Shown one piece after another: positions 63,201 through 64,000 of a stretch of 64,000 nt of DNA. Source of the DNA: Ooceraea biroi (lineage: Eukaryota > Arthropoda > Insecta > Hymenoptera > Formicidae); contig NC_039506.1 of NCBI RefSeq assembly GCF_003672135.1, positions 23,282,497-23,346,496 of the forward strand. The letters are read 5' to 3'. The notes under the pieces are model-generated. The model saw only the letters and a program-made list of their open reading frames with translations, searched no databases and was not told the DNA's origin. How positions within the stretch are numbered: the first letter of the stretch is position 1; every line of letters begins with the position of its first letter. The position numbers were made by a program, and so were the translations under genes.

Positions 63201-64000
63201 CTCCTCCGCTATCAATTCTCATTGAGTTATTTACCGCACCTCACGCGCAACGTAATCGTTCACCCAATTCCATAGCGACGCGTCTCCCACTTTGCCACAC
63301 CCGACTCGCTTATAAATAAATTTTGATCTCTCGGAGGAGGAATCCACGCGCACGTGATTCTCCCAAGAGACGACGTGTGTCAGTGATCAGATGCGAAATT
63401 AATATTAACGTCTGTTGCGCGTTTCTTCTTCTACGTATTACACCGTCCATTTCGACATTTCATTCAGACTGGCCGTATCTAATAATATCGTTTCTTTTGC
63501 AGCGCTGGGCATCGTTTGCTACTGCGATGGACATTGCCCGGACGGCAGGCAAAACGGGACCTGCGAGTTACGCGCCGGAGGCCAGTGTTTCAGCGCCGTG
63601 GAGGAAGTATGGGAGCCCGAGTTGGGAGAATACGTACCCGAATGGTCATTCGGTTGTTTGCCGCCCGCCGAGGGTGGCTTCATGCAATGCAAGGGAAACC
63701 TGGTCCCGCACCTGCAAGAGAAAAGCATAACGTGTTGCAATAACACAGCTCTCTGCAATAGGGATCAATTTCCCGAGATAGCTTATAAGTCTCGTCCCAC
63801 CGCGCCACCCAATCCGATAGCTATTGCATCGGGTGTACCGCTTATTGTCTTGGCGGTGATTCTATCGGCGGTACTGGTGATGATAGCAATAACGATAGGC
63901 ATTGCCTATCATCGATGCCGGAAGAAAGAGCGCGAGCCGTGTCTAGTACCGTCCCAAGGTACTCTCAAAGAGTTTATAGACCAAAGTAGCGGCTCGGGCT
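57285..64000 (+). CDS. tkv: thickveins (BMP type I receptor), 5' part, truncated by window end
   Basis: Type I serine/threonine-kinase receptor for Dpp/BMP ligands at the plasma membrane. Exon 1 (57285-57372) encodes a signal peptide (KYGLWFGLAVFIARYVG) and ends in phase 1. Exon 2 starts at 63503 after TTTTGCAG and is open to the window edge, so 195 codons are visible. The ectodomain has the three-finger cysteine pattern of BMPR1/Tkv (CYCDGHCPDG, GGQCFSAVEEV, GCLPPAEGGFMQCKG, ITCCNNTALCN), with an N-glycosylation site in the NGT near residue 47. A transmembrane helix spans about residues 139-164, followed by basic residues (HRCRKK). The beginning of the GS box, TLKEFIDQSSGSG, resembles BMPR1 SLKDLIDQS and favours Tkv over Saxophone. 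The kinase domain lies beyond the right edge. Confidence 0.92.
57373..63502 (+). other. thickveins intron 1
   Basis: A 6.1-kb intron with a consensus donor (GGTG|GTGAGT) and acceptor. The first kilobase and several later patches are CpG-rich and full of overlapping frames without domains. A CT/CTT tract lies at 59060-59110, and there is AT-rich DNA near 58.5-58.9 and 62.4-62.9 kb. No nested gene was recognised. The 82-codon hydrophobic frame at 58552-58800 was considered but has no support. Confidence 0.6.

Noticed and set aside
63323..63758. 135-codon and other frames overlapping the thickveins exon
   Set aside because: Out-of-frame or antisense shadows of the ectodomain-coding exon.

Overview
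This is nuclear DNA of an insect, most probably a hymenopteran such as an ant. Coding exons are short and separated by long introns with GT/AG borders, base composition swings between CpG-rich and AT-rich blocks, and mariner-type and hairpin-forming DNA transposons are present. Five conserved animal gene families were recognised by reading the translations. No CRISPR array, rRNA, convincing tRNA or bacterial-style operon was seen.

Left to right. (1) 1-4.3 kb: the 5' end of Clic (chloride intracellular channel), minus strand. Only its first coding exon is inside the window; the rest lies beyond the left edge. (2) 4.47-14.4 kb: a decayed tandem array of KIF-binding-protein (KBP/KIFBP) genes. 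Two intact two-exon copies, A (5403-7660) and B (10196-12302), are followed by a 3' fragment of a third, with further flank remnants on both sides. Each intact copy has, upstream and divergent, a short Cys/His-rich possible exon. The array carries a 158-bp MITE, a mariner with one frameshift, a roughly 1.1-kb hairpin element with a 146-bp MITE nested in it, and a second large foldback element. (3) 17.0-21.6 kb: a complete eight-exon ced-6 (GULP1) gene, minus strand, 461 aa. (4) 21.6-41.4 kb: about 20 kb with no recognised coding gene, containing simple repeats, CpG-rich promoter-like blocks and a few candidate 5' exons. (5) 41.4-46.7 kb: a complete ten-exon parcas/SH3BP5 gene, plus strand, 652 aa, with a decayed mariner in one intron. 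(6) 46.7-57.3 kb: intergenic. (7) 57.3-64 kb: the 5' part of thickveins (BMP type I receptor), plus strand: a signal-peptide exon, a 6.1-kb intron, then an exon encoding the ectodomain, the transmembrane segment and the start of the GS box, cut by the window end.

The genes do not form one pathway. Ced-6 is an engulfment and endocytic adaptor, Parcas/SH3BP5 a Rab11 exchange factor, Thickveins a Dpp/BMP receptor, KBP a kinesin-motor inhibitor, and Clic a soluble glutathione-transferase-fold protein. The most unusual feature is the KBP array. It has two full-length paralogues with matching exon structure and uneven divergence, remnants of further copies, and transposon insertions that can be dated relative to the duplication because the sister copy preserves the empty site. 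Exon borders were placed by phase and splice consensus, not by transcript data.
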